Shown here: positions 48,549-59,056 of the stretch, piece after piece
How the letters are laid out: the number at the start of each line of letters is the position of its first letter
Numbering within the stretch: position 1 is the stretch's first letter
Source: Knoxdaviesia capensis
Taxonomy: Eukaryota > Ascomycota > Sordariomycetes > Microascales > Gondwanamycetaceae
Length of the DNA: 64,000 nucleotides
Reading direction: 5' to 3'
Assembly: GCA_001510575.1 (NCBI GenBank)
Contig: LNGK01000004.1
Span: 1,542,537-1,606,536 of the forward strand
The notes under the pieces: generated by a model
The model's database searches: none
The model's input: only the letters and a program-made list of their open reading frames with translations
What the model was told of the DNA's origin: nothing
Made by a program: the position numbers and the translations under genes

Positions 48549-49402
48549 ATGTCGCTTACCGGCCCAACTCAAATCAGTTTCGCTACCATTTTCTCTCGTG
48601 TCTTTTATTTCTGTTTCATTGCAGGCGTTCGCTGTATGGGAATATCCGGAAGTTTCGATGGATATTTTGTTTGTCTTCTTCTCCTTCTGCTTTTCAAGGC
48701 TGCCGTCACAATCCCGAGAACGGTTGCGGTCAACGAAGCGTTGCCGCCGTTAGGGATGTTCCAGGCCAAGAGAACCTCTGTAATTTATCTTCGGGCGATG
48801 GGATTCAATGGAACTTGCGGGAAATGCTCACTCAAACACCCCAAGGCGTGTAATGGCTGCGCGACTTTGTGTGTGATTTTGAGCCGTCTTAACCCTTTTT
48901 TGTCTGCCATTGGCAATTGCACCAAAACGTCCTTCGGTGGAGGTCCTTCGGCGGAGGGACATCGGCCAAGGGCCGAGTCACCGGACAGCCGGGGCCGGAT
49001 CCGATAATTTGCATCGGTGCTGACACCGGCCCCGGCTGGGCCAGGTCACTCAGAAGCTGCCGGAAGTCAACAGAAAACCTTCCTGGCTTGTGGCGACATG
49101 CTCTTAGACATCAGCCGGCCTTTGTTTCTTCCTCAATGACTCTTAGCCTTCCAGGAGCTGAAAAGGTTCAATTGACTGAAGCCCCACCAGCGAGGGAAGA
49201 GGTTTGCTTCCTTCCATTCAAGTATACCTCAAGTTTGTAAGTGTTCCTAGATCTGTGCTGACTTCAAAAGGAAAGAAGAACAGAAGCTATTTAGAATCCC
49301 ATGTTCTCCTCATCGCCAAGCTAATTCTCAACTTTTCTTCATTTTTTCTCACACACTCTCGCCCTCACCAGTCACGGATTTGTTCAGCTTCACCCTCTTC
49401 CA
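48549..49402. other. Intergenic region with nested hairpins
   Basis: 3' flank of MSP1. A 13-bp perfect inverted repeat (CAGCCGGGGCCGG, 48986-48998, with 49026-49038) encloses a smaller hairpin (CCGAT 49001-49005 / ATCGG 49013-49017). A third short one (CGGCC/GGCCG, 48963-48975) lies before it. No coding potential is recognised. Confidence 0.55.
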
Positions 49403-50449
49403 AAATGGATCAGTACCCAGACAACCCTAAGTAGCAGCGTAAAATCACCACTGCTCAGGGCTTTTCTAGCAACATTGGCCTTGGTAACTACTCAAAAGCA
49501 TTCATATCCGCCTTCGGACAGTCCAACTGCCTGACGCCCACCTATGTCAACATGATCGCCCGGTCCATTTTTCAAGCGCTGTATCATAACATCGGAATAG
49601 CGATGCCGTCTTCCCTATCATCGGACGATGACATCCTAATTCGGGCCTTGGTCATCTGGCTGAAAGGCTTCTAAGCCGAGACGCCTCCCATGGATATCAT
49701 ATATATAATCCAGGCCATGATCCCGACAACCCACCTTTGTCCAATTACTCGGTGACGTTCCCGCAAGTTTCGAAAACACCGCTCGTGCTTTTGCTAACGA
49801 GGAGTAGACCTTGGTGACATCGGAGAACAGGTTGCATCCCTAGTGCTACTGTTCGCGTCCGACTACATATCACGACCTTTGGCAAGTCCCCGGCCGAACG
49901 CTATACGGGTGTCCGAGGTTGTGGCGGGCCAAGCTGAATCCAGCCCGTCGGTATCCAAGAGCAGCAGTCTCGAGACGGGTATGATGTTCCTGACCCATCT
50001 CGTCCAAACAACCACGGCGCCGACCATACAAATGCTACATCAAGCTTGCCAGCGGGGGGCGGCTTTGTTTCTACCGACAAACTGTCCCGGAATGGACCTT
50101 AATATTCCGGTTTACCTACCCCAGAAGGCGAAATCCATAGCGATTGTCCTGGTCCAAATCAAAAATCGACAGGGAGACCCACCGACGCCCGGCCGATTGA
50201 TGAAGTCCACGGCGACGGCGGCGGCGGCACCACGGCCGAGAGAAAAAAACTTGCGTGGCAGCAACGCTGACTCTGCGGTCCGGCGAACTGGCTCATATCC
50301 GCAGCATGCTGGCGGATCTGCTGGCAGTCTGGCCACTGACGTCCACTGACGAGATGGACAAGTTGGAGGACACGCGGAAGCTGGTGGACATGTTCGCGCG
50401 AGAGGAGGCAGAGCTAGAAGAGCTAGAAGAACTAGAGGACGATAGCAAC
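49403..50449 (+). pseudogene. Broken gene with possible PD-(D/E)XK nuclease-like motif
   Basis: From the ATG at about 49403 the frame reads MDQYPDNPK, then an in-frame TAG. It then continues QRKITTAQGFSSNIGLGNYS... to ALVIWLKGF and a TAA. Both stops sit where CAG and CAA would read through. The reading then shifts frame: from about 49843 another frame has LFASDYISRP and QMLHQACQRGAALFLPTN, then GMDLNIPVYLP and IAIVLVQIKNR. A third frame from about 50255 gives SGELAHIRSMLADLLAVWPL and an acidic Glu/Leu tail. The GxDLxIPV...VQIKNR pattern resembles a PD-(D/E)XK nuclease core with Gln for Glu, seen in large fungal proteins, but this identification is from memory. At least two stops and two frameshifts make it a likely pseudogene. 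Confidence 0.5.
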
Positions 50450-51728
50450 CAGTTATTCCCTAGCATTTCTTTTAGCTATATATGTCTTCGCTAGCATTTC
50501 TTTTCACTGTATATGTCGAAGAGAATAAACAAGTTGACAGAAGAAGCATCTATGCAGGGCGAAGAAGTAAGGCGGGCAAAATAAAGCCATGTCCAAAGCG
50601 GTGAAAGCCCTGAGTCCGGGCGGTGAGGGTGTTCTTTCCGAAGTCGGCTAATGATGGCCCCACTGAATCACATCATCGACTCTGCCCCACATTTTCTCTG
50701 GATTTTTCTAGTATCGTGATTTCCCAATTGCTGGCCAGAAGGGACAACAGGTGCAATGAAAAAGTGCAGGAGCATCCGTAGCTCCTTTCGTGACTGCTTC
50801 TTTCCGTTTCTGGTTTTTTTTCTTCTTGGAAGGAGGCATTTATTTATATATCGAAGTCTTCTAGAAGAAGCTTGACGATAACCTCACTTCATCATCTCTC
50901 TACTCGTTTCTGCTTGTTTGCTTGGTGTTACGGCACCCCGCAAATTGAAAAAAACAGCTGATCGGAACAGGTCGCTCACTTCGCAATTCAGCGGCGGGAT
51001 CTCGTGTGTCCAGCGGTGAGTCGTCTGTGTCACAGGCGGTGTCGGCCCCCCTATAACAAGGTATGCAAAGAAAATGCCAAAATTACAGGCTTGACTCCTA
51101 CGGTCCTGGTTCGCTGTGCTGGCCGGCAGATGAATTTCCCATGGGTGCCGTTTGTATAAAACCAGAGACCAGTTCCCGTGTTTGCTCCCTTATCTTTCAA
51201 TATATATGAACGGTTCTGCCGGAGTCTCTCGTTCACTCGATTGCCATTGCCCTCTTCCTCTCCCCAGGTTTTACATCTTTGTTGAACATCGTTGTTGGCT
51301 ACTTGATTCCCCATACACAAAAGTCTTGGGTGGTATTGAGTCAATATCACTGATCGATTCTGGGGGGTGTGAACTATCCGATATACCGTTCAACGATACT
51401 AGTCGCTAGTGGCGACCTTCTCCGATTGCCGACAGACTGACTCTTCACTGGTTCTCAATTCCTCCATCCAGTTCTTACACACACGATCTCTTCCGAATCT
51501 CTATTCTGACTCTGATCTCTGACCCAGTCACACTTACATTATCAATCAGTCATCTTCCCATTCCGTGATCTATCATCTCATCTCAGTTGTATCAGACCCT
51601 CGAACTCCTGGTCTGGTTACATCTGCGTCTTTATTATCTTTCCTTTTCAACACACCCCCGCCATCGGCTACCACTTCAACCAGCGCCGAAGAAATCTCCC
51701 CACCAAAAATCCCCCCGTCCCTCCAATA
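50450..51728. promoter_or_regulatory. Upstream region of cystathionine beta-lyase
   Basis: No gene is seen. The last 300 bp before the start (51,420-51,728) are pyrimidine-rich (CT and TC runs), as usual for fungal 5' leaders. The short frames at 51,051-51,409 have no support. Confidence 0.5.
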
Positions 51729-53125
51729 ATGGCCGCTCCCACCCCCAACGGCAGCGCTGTGCCGCTCAAGAAGTCCGCGATCGACGGGCTCCTCCCGCCG
51801 TCGCCGGCGCCGTCCAGCCCGCGCAACGGCCGTCTCCGCTACAGCCTCGAGACCGAGCTGGTGTACACCGACAGCCGCGACCAGTACGGCGCCTCCAGCG
51901 TGCCGATCTACCAGAGCGCCACATTCAAGCAGACCACGGCGGCCGGCGGACAGCAGGAGTACGACTACACGCGGTCGGGCAACCCGACCCGCACGCACGT
52001 GGAGCGCCACCTCGCCAAGATCATGAACGCCACGCGGGCGCTGGCGGTCGGCTCGGGCATGGGCGCGCTGGACGTGATCACGCGGATCCTGAAGCCCGGC
52101 GACGAGGTGATCACCGGCGACGACCTGTACGGCGGCACGCACCGGCTGCTGGGGTACATGGCCACGCACCAGGGCATTGTGGTGCACCACGTCGACACGA
52201 CGAACGTCGAGGCCGTGCGCGGCGTGGTGACGCCGCAGACGGCGATGGTGCTGCTGGAGACGCCGACGAACCCGCTGATCAAGATCGTCGACATCCCGTC
52301 GATTGCGCGGCTGACGCGCGAGAAGAACGACAAGGCGCTGGTGGTGGTCGACAACACCATGCTGTCGCCGATGCTGGCGAACCCGCTGGACCTGGGCGCT
52401 GACATCGTGTACGAGTCCGGCACGAAGTACCTGTCGGGCCACCACGACATCATGGCGGGCGTGATCGCCTGCAACGACGCGGCGCTGGGCGACAAGATGT
52501 ACTTCACGATCAACGCCACCGGCTGCGGCCTGTCGCCGAACGACTCGTTCCTGCTGATGCGCGGCATCAAGACGCTGGCCATCCGCATGGAGCGCCAGCA
52601 GGCCAGCGCGCAGCGCATCGCCGAGTTCCTCGAGGCGCGCGGCTTCCGCGTGCGCTACCCCGGCCTGCGCTCGCACCCGCAGTACGACCTGCACTGGAGC
52701 ATGGCGCGCGGCGCCGGTGCCGTGCTGTCGTTCGAGACCGGCGACGCGGCGCTCTCGGAGCGCATTGTCGAGGCCGCCCGGCTGTGGGGCATCAGCGTCA
52801 GCTTCGGCTGCGTCAACAGCTTGATCAGCATGCCGTGCCAGATGAGCCATGCCAGTATTGATGCGAAGACGCGCCGCGAGCGCCAGATGCCCGAGGATAT
52901 CATCCGGTTGTGTGTTGGTATTGAGAACTGCGACGACCTGATTGAGGATCTGTCACGAGCTGTACGTTATAGCCCTCTCTCTCGTTCCTCGTGTCTTTGT
53001 TTGTATATGTCCCCCCGCTAACTGTATATCTCTTCGTTCTTTAGCTTGTCCAAGCCGGTGCCGTCACCGTAACTCTGGACCCTCCCGGATTTGTGGCGAA
53101 GGTCCCGACTGCGGGCACCGAATAA
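51729..53125 (+). CDS. Cystathionine beta-lyase (PLP enzyme)
   Basis: Two exons (51729-52961, 53045-53125) give 437 residues. The Cys/Met-metabolism PLP domain is complete: YDYTRSGNPTRTHVERHLAK, GSGMGALDVITRILKPGDEV, DDLYGGTHRLLGY, LLETPTNPLIKIVDI, VVVDNTMLSPMLANPLDLGA, and GTKYLSGHHDIMAGVI, whose Lys233 is the PLP lysine. The C-terminal SFGCVNSLISMPCQMSHASI favours fungal cystathionine beta-lyase (MetG/met-2/STR3 type) over gamma-lyase. The enzyme splits cystathionine into homocysteine, pyruvate and ammonia in methionine synthesis. The N-terminal 40 residues are Pro/Ser-rich. Exon 2 ends LVQAGAVTVTLDPPGF...GTE. Codon use is strongly GC-ended, which produces a 425-codon antisense frame. Confidence 0.9.
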
Positions 53126-53823
53126 CCGGCGGCCGAAGCAGAGCAAGCCAAGTCGTCATCAGCACAATGACGCAGCATATCAAGTTTCTGTTTAATTATT
53201 AAAAAAGCGTTATATCCCGATTAAAAAAGCAGATCAAATCAGACTCGTCACAGAGCGCAGGGTTCCCCGTACATAGAGTTGTCGTATTATTTTCTTTTAT
53301 CTAGTTGTCTCGCCTTCAAAAGGGCCTGTGATGGAAGGGTCTAGATCCAGTTGTTCCCGATTCGATTGATGAGTTCATGGCGTATGGAAATTGAAGTTTG
53401 TTGTTTCTTTTCAGTTGTCGATCTCTGTGATTCCACCTATATGTGCTCAACTACTCTATATCTCACAATCATACGGATTCACTAAACAGACAGATGGTGA
53501 GACATAATAATGATGAAACAATATATTGTATATAGATGCGAGAAGACACAGGTAGAAGCTAGCAAAAAAGAACAATTAGCAGTTAACCACGTACCAACTA
53601 CCGCAGGTAAATGCTCCAAATACTGAAGCACGAGCCGGGCAGTCTGGCATTAACCTGCCCCCATGAAGTCGAATAAAAAAGAAGACAAAAAAAGACACCG
53701 GGTGTTCTACAAATCAAAGATAGAAAAGTATGTATACAGTCAACTCCAGAAGAACGCCGGTGCAGCAAAAGAACGGGCCAGTATGCACAAAGAGGGGGGG
53801 GAATGTCAAGATGTTGGCGAGGC
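53126..53823. other. Convergent 3' region, cystathionine beta-lyase / SERINC
   Basis: 3' flanks of two converging genes. AT-richer, with no gene recognised. Short frames (53,598-53,951) overlap the SERINC end and are not supported. Confidence 0.6.
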
Positions 53824-55347
53824 TCAATCCATGTCGAAGCGGTCAGGCATGACCACCGGCGCAACCAGCGTCCAGGCGTACATGGCATAGCACGCCCAAG
53901 CGCTGACAATCTTGACCCACGAGGCCCAGTAGGTGCGGCCAACGGGGGCAAAGTCGCCGTCGCGCTCGCTATCCTCGAAGTTCATGGTGAGCAGGCACGC
54001 CACCCAGGTGGTGGCCAGGAAGAAGATCAGGTGGAAGGCCGAGTAGTTGTACAAGGTCTTGCTGCGCTCGTCGTCGGGCGACTTGCTGTCGTGGTCATCA
54101 TCGTCGTCGTCGTCGTCCGAGAGCAGCGCGTCGGCGGGGAGACTGCCCTCCTCGACGGCGCGGCGCAGGGCCTCGGCACGCATCTCGCGGCGCTCGGCCG
54201 ACGGCTGGGTGGTGACGAGGTCGTGCTCGTCGTCGGACAGGCGGATGTGGCCGTTGGAGCCCAGGCCGAGGCTCTGGGTGGCGGCGCGCGTGGTGGTGTA
54301 GGCGACGGTGATCATGGTGACGATGGCGCCGATCACCACCGACGTGGTGCGCGTGCCCTGGGCGCGGATCAGCGGGTTGCACTGCTTGTCGTCGGGCTCC
54401 ATCGACACGGCCGACATGGTCAGGTAGGTGCAGTAGACGGCGACCATGGCGGCCTGAGCAAGACCGGCCTTCGGGTTGGAGTCCTGCACAACCGGATGGA
54501 CGGAAATGAACGACACGATCAGCCACAGGAGCAGGTTGATGGTGATGGCGGCCTGGTTCATGGTGCACGAGCTGCCGGCGAAGAAGATGTACTGGACGAT
54601 GGTCATGGCGATAGAGGCGAGGTACATGCTCAGAGTAGAGCCGATAAGCACGCCACGCCAGACTCGCGAGTCGGTCGATTCAATCTGCTCCAGGCAGTAC
54701 TCGGCCCAGTTGTGGGCCAGATCAATCAGAAGGATAAGACCGAGGATAAGGAACATCATGGCACCGATAAGCGAGACGTAGTTGCCCCAGAACAGGAAGA
54801 AGCGGTCGGGAATCAGGAACGAGAGGACGATCAGGGCCAGCCACAGGATGACCTTGGGGCCCCAGAAGCCGTTCTGGAGGACGGCGCGCGGGGCCTTGGA
54901 CGACGAAACACCGACGAGGAGGCCGGCGAGCAGCAGGTGGAACATGCCGAGGGCGAAGCTGACGCGGTGGGAGCCGAACCACCCGTAGCACTGGCCGGTC
55001 GGACAGTCGAACTTGACGTAGTCAAAGGTGAGGTGTTGGAGCTTTTCGATGGCCCACGGCGTAAGCATGACCCAGGCGAGGATCGAGTTGACGAGGAGCA
55101 TCAGCGCATACGCGATACGGGTTGCGACGCTGTTGCCGCACTTGCCGCAGGCGCTGCACACGGCCGAGCAAGTAGCCGCACCGCAGCAGCTTGCCGCGAG
55201 GCCGAGGACCTATATCGGGGAGAGAGAGAAGCAGTGTTAGATACGCAGTGATGCCGGGAGAGCAAGAGAGAGAAGCGGAGAGAGCGGTTGACGTACGCTT
55301 CCCATGCTTGGCACAGCCAGCATGGGGATCGAGAGGAGGGCGCCCAT
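53824..55347 (-). CDS. TMS1: SERINC/TMS1 family multi-pass membrane protein
   Basis: Two exons (55347-55297, 55209-53824) give 478 residues. It starts MGALLSIPMLAVPSMGS; exon 2 adds VLGLAASCCGAATCSAVCSACGKC, the Cys-rich first segment typical of the family. Motifs TRIAYALMLLVNSILAW, SFALGMFHLLLAGLLVG and TYLTMSAVSMEPDDKQCNP are recognisable. About ten hydrophobic helices are visible, with a cytoplasmic loop carrying an eight-Asp run (SDDDDDDDDHDSKSPDDE). Fungal Tms1 proteins localise to vacuolar or endosomal membranes; serine or lipid roles have been proposed for the family but the fungal role is unclear. Divergent from the MFS gene, sharing a 1.36-kb promoter region. Confidence 0.93.
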
Positions 55348-56705
55348 GGTTGAGGAGGAAGAGAGGGGGGGCAGTTGTCGAGAAGAGAGTAGGTAAAAAG
55401 GTCGTAGGTCGTAGTCAGTCAGGGATATATCTAGGACGGAACACACTGAAACGAAATGAAGGACAGGAGAGATCCCGCGATCACAAAAAGACGTGGGATG
55501 ATGATGGTGATGAAAGTGCACGGAAGAAGAGTCAGGAAACGAGAAAATGCCATGCGTGGTGATGTCGTCAGCATTAAGCGCTGGGAACCGCCCGAGGTGT
55601 GGCTTGAGTGCAAAAGTTGAGTGTGGCTGCAAACGGCTGCAAGTGTGGCTGGAGATTTTGACGCTAGAGAAGTGGGGCTCCACGCCGACTGAAACAGGAA
55701 GGCACGATACAATCCGCCATAGCCAATTTGCACCAATCGCATTGGAGCGCTTTATCTCGCAACGGCACTGTGTGCGTACTGTGTCCTTCAGCGGCCCAAG
55801 ACCGGGAATACCCCCGTGACGTGAGTGGGCCGATGTTGCTCCTGGAGGCCCTTCTCCCCTGCTAAATACAGTGCTATCGGGCACAGTACTGCCGAAGCGG
55901 TTCCAGAGACGCCTCAAGGCCCCGCAAGGACATGCCATCACGTGACACCGGCATGTGCAGGCCCCCTTTTCAGCGATTATACGTAATCCCGCCATATCTT
56001 GACGCCAGCCAAAAAGGATGTTCCGAATGGCCGTATCAGATTTCATCGCTGGTGATAGTTCCGAAGGTCCTGTTTCTGATATCCACTTCATGCTATCTTT
56101 CGCTCCTCTCTCCTTGTCTTGAAACTTTCCTTTCTCTCCGGCGTGCGTGTTACTTGTATGTTATTTCCCGGCTTCTTCTTCTTCTACTTCTGCTCCTTCT
56201 TCTCAGTCGGCTCTCTCTCTCTCTCTCTCTCTCTCCATTTTCCTTCCTCTCCCTAATACATATCATATACAGTAGACCCTTGAAGGCTTGCTCGAGCCGC
56301 GCATCTCCCTGTTCTGCTTCATGCCGTATCTTATCTAGACTTGCTTCCGTGGTCCGCTTTTCCTCTCCCTCGCTCTCGTGCTTTCTCCTTCTCTCTCTTC
56401 CTCTCGTATCCTTCTTGATCTATCATCTCTTCCTCTCTCTCGAGGATCAACTTGTGAACTGGTTTCTTCCACGATGACCTGAGCGTCTCTCGACAACTAT
56501 TCCTCTCTCTCTCTCTCTTTCTTTCTGTCGTTTGTTCATTTATATATAGCCCGACGTTTGCTGTCGCTAGCCGCTCCCTCTTCGCCTCGACCCCCTCGCA
56601 TCGCGCCTCCCCAGACGTATCCTTCCTCTCTATCCTCACGGAGGCCGAAATCGGGGGCTTACGAGATCCACAGCGATTCGCGCGATACATACACAGTCAC
56701 CGAAA
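55348..56705. promoter_or_regulatory. Divergent promoter region of SERINC and MFS transporter
   Basis: This 1.36-kb interval contains a perfect TCACGTGA (55938-55945) and a CT microsatellite (56,211-56,234) in a pyrimidine-rich leader of the MFS gene. No separate gene is supported; the 181-codon frame at 55,932-56,477 is Leu/Ser-only low-complexity CT repeat. Confidence 0.5.
56211..56234. repeat. CT microsatellite
   Basis: A run of about 12 CT dinucleotides, within a wider pyrimidine-rich leader. Confidence 0.85.
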
Positions 56706-59056
56706 ATGTCGAGAGATCGCGATGTCCACAGGGCGCGTATCGTGGCCAGCATTGCTGCCACGATAATATCGCTGGCCTGTGGAACTAATGTATGTGCTTC
56801 TTCTCTGCGTTCAAAGTACTGGGTGTACAACGCATATACACGCGAGCCTGTTGGCAACACGTGATATCATGAACATCACAGGAGTAGGAGGAGGAGAGAC
56901 AGCCTGCTCGGCGTGTACGTGGGGGTGTATATGTGTGGAAGCCGCCGACTGGTTCTCCCATCCACCGCCGAAAACCGGCCCCCTGACTGACCTCTCTCAC
57001 TCTTCTTTCCTCTCCACCAGTACGTCTACTCCGGATGGGCGCCGCAGTTCGCCAAACGCCTGAAACTCTCCGCCACCGACAGCAACGTCATCGGCCTGTG
57101 CGGCAACCTGGGCATGTACGCCGTCGGCATCCCGGTCGGCATGTTCGTCGACACGCGCGGCCCGCGGCCGGCCGTGATCGCCGGCTCGCTGCTGCTGGGC
57201 ATCGGCTACTACCCCATCCACGTGGCCTACGAGGCCGGCGAGGGCTCGCTGCCGCTGCTGTGCTTCCTGTCGTTCCTGACCGGCGCCGGCAGCTGCATGG
57301 CGTTTGCCGCGGCGGTCAAGACGTCGGCGCTGAACTGGCCGCACCACCGCGGCACTGCCACCGCCTTCCCGCTCGCCGCCTTCGGCCTCAGCGCCTTCTT
57401 CTTCTCCGTCGCCGGCTCCATCATTGCCCCCGGCGACACCGGCGCGTTTCTGCGGCTGCTGGCCTTCGGCACCTTTTGCATGACCTTTGCCGGCTTCTTC
57501 TTCCTGCAAGTTCTTCCGCACACGGCCTACAGCGCCGTTCCGTCGGCGGCTGCGGCTGATAGTTCAAGGGGTATGGATGACGATGTTGATGTTGTTGATG
57601 ATGATGATGATGATGACGACGGTGATGTCCCTGTTTTTGATCAAGCCGATTCCCGGCCCTTGCCGCTTCGCCGCGTGTCCTCTTCCGAAGTTACTAAACC
57701 GTCTTCTTCTTCCGCTGTATTTCCAGGAGGCCCAAGCTACCCGTCCGCTATTGAACCTGGTAAGTTTTCGTCGTCGCCATTGTTGCCGTCCCATGATGTG
57801 GTTTCCCCTTCATTCACCGCCGCCGCCGCCTTTGCCCGCGGCCCCTCCCCCGCTTCCGTGAAGCTCGAGTCTCACGCCTCGGCTTTCTCCTCTCTAGCCA
57901 CCTCCGCCGCCGCCGCTCCCTCGCTCTTTGCCCCGTCCTCTTCGAAATCGCCGGTCGAACCGAGTGCCGCCGTCGCATCCGCATCCACGGACGCCGCCCA
58001 CGCGAAGCCGCCGACGACGACGACGACGACGGAGGAGGAGGAGGACGTGGAAGCCGGTGCCGCCGCCGACGAAACCACGTCCTTGATGTCCAGCGCCGCC
58101 TCGTCATTGGTGGGAGATGTGTTGGTCCAGAGCAGTGTTGATATGGAGATTTCTCACCATGTAGATATCCGGGGCTTCCAATTGCTTCGCACCCTCGAGT
58201 TCTGGCAGCAGTTTGTCATTATGGCTTTGCTGTCGGGAATTGGCCTGATGACCATTAAGTGAGTGTCCCCCCAGGGCTATCTGTCTATCCCTCCCAGGCA
58301 TCTCTCTAACTGTTCTCTTCAACAGCAACATCGGTAACAACGTCACCGCTCTCTGGCAATCGTACGACGATACCGTCGATGATAAGTTCCTTGTTCACCG
58401 CCAGCAGCTGCATGTGTCGATTCTATCGGTGTGCAGCTTCTGCGGTCGTCTGTTGAGTGGTACGGTCTCTCCTGTCTTGTTCCCGGAATGGTTACTAGGG
58501 GTATATATATCCTATCCTGTCTGATTCTCTTCTCTAACACATGAACCCTCGCCTCTCCGTCTTTCTTTCTCTAGGCGTCGGCTCCGATTTCCTCGTCAAA
58601 GTCCTGCACGCGAGCCGCATCTGGTGCCTCGTGGGCGCGAGCCTGCTCTTCGCGCTGGCGCAGTTCAGCGCCATCGTGGTCGTCGACCCGCACTACCTGG
58701 GCCTGGTGTCGGGGCTCTCGGGCATCGGCTACGGGTTCCTGTTCGGCGTGTTCCCGTCGATAGTGGCCGAGACGTTCGGCATCCACGGACTCAGCCAGAA
58801 CTGGGGCTTCATGACGCTGGCGCCGGTCATCTCGGGCAACGTGTTCAACCTGCTCTACGGCATGGTGTTCGACAGCCACAGCATCGTGTACCCCGACGGC
58901 GAGCGCCGCTGCCCTGACGGCGTGCACTGCTACCGGTCGGCGTACTTCGTCACCATGCTCTCGTGCCTGCTCGGCGGGCTTGTTACGCTCGCGGTTATTC
59001 GGCACCATCGGGCTGCCGGCTCGAAGGAGGCGAAGAAGGGTAACACTACCGACTAG
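56706..59056 (+). CDS. Major facilitator transporter, Mch1/nodulin-like family
   Basis: Four exons (56706-56789, 57021-58258, 58326-58459, 58575-59056) give 645 residues, phases 0, 2, 1. The N-terminal half (IVASIAATIISLACGTN, then YVYSGWAPQFAKRLKLS, GMFVDTRGPRPAVIAGSLL) and the C-terminal half (SVCSFCGRLLSGVGSDFLVK, SGLSGIGYGFLFGVFPSIVA, GLSQNWGFMTLAPVISGNVF) match fungal Mch1-like proteins. A very long cytoplasmic loop (about residues 190-410) rich in Ser/Ala and an Asp run divides the two halves. Mch1 is a putative monocarboxylate-type transporter on the vacuole, but its substrate is not proven. The reading is open through the loop without a needed intron. The C-terminus is short and basic. 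Confidence 0.88.

Noticed and set aside
51573..52850. 425-codon minus-strand frame
   Set aside because: It is antisense to cystathionine beta-lyase; the His/Arg/Ala-rich product reflects GC-ended codons.
53803..55251. 482-codon plus-strand frame
   Set aside because: It is antisense to the SERINC gene and has Gly/Val/Asp-rich shadow composition.
55932..56477. 181-codon Leu/Ser frame before the MFS gene
   Set aside because: It is read from a CT microsatellite and pyrimidine-rich leader, without domain support.
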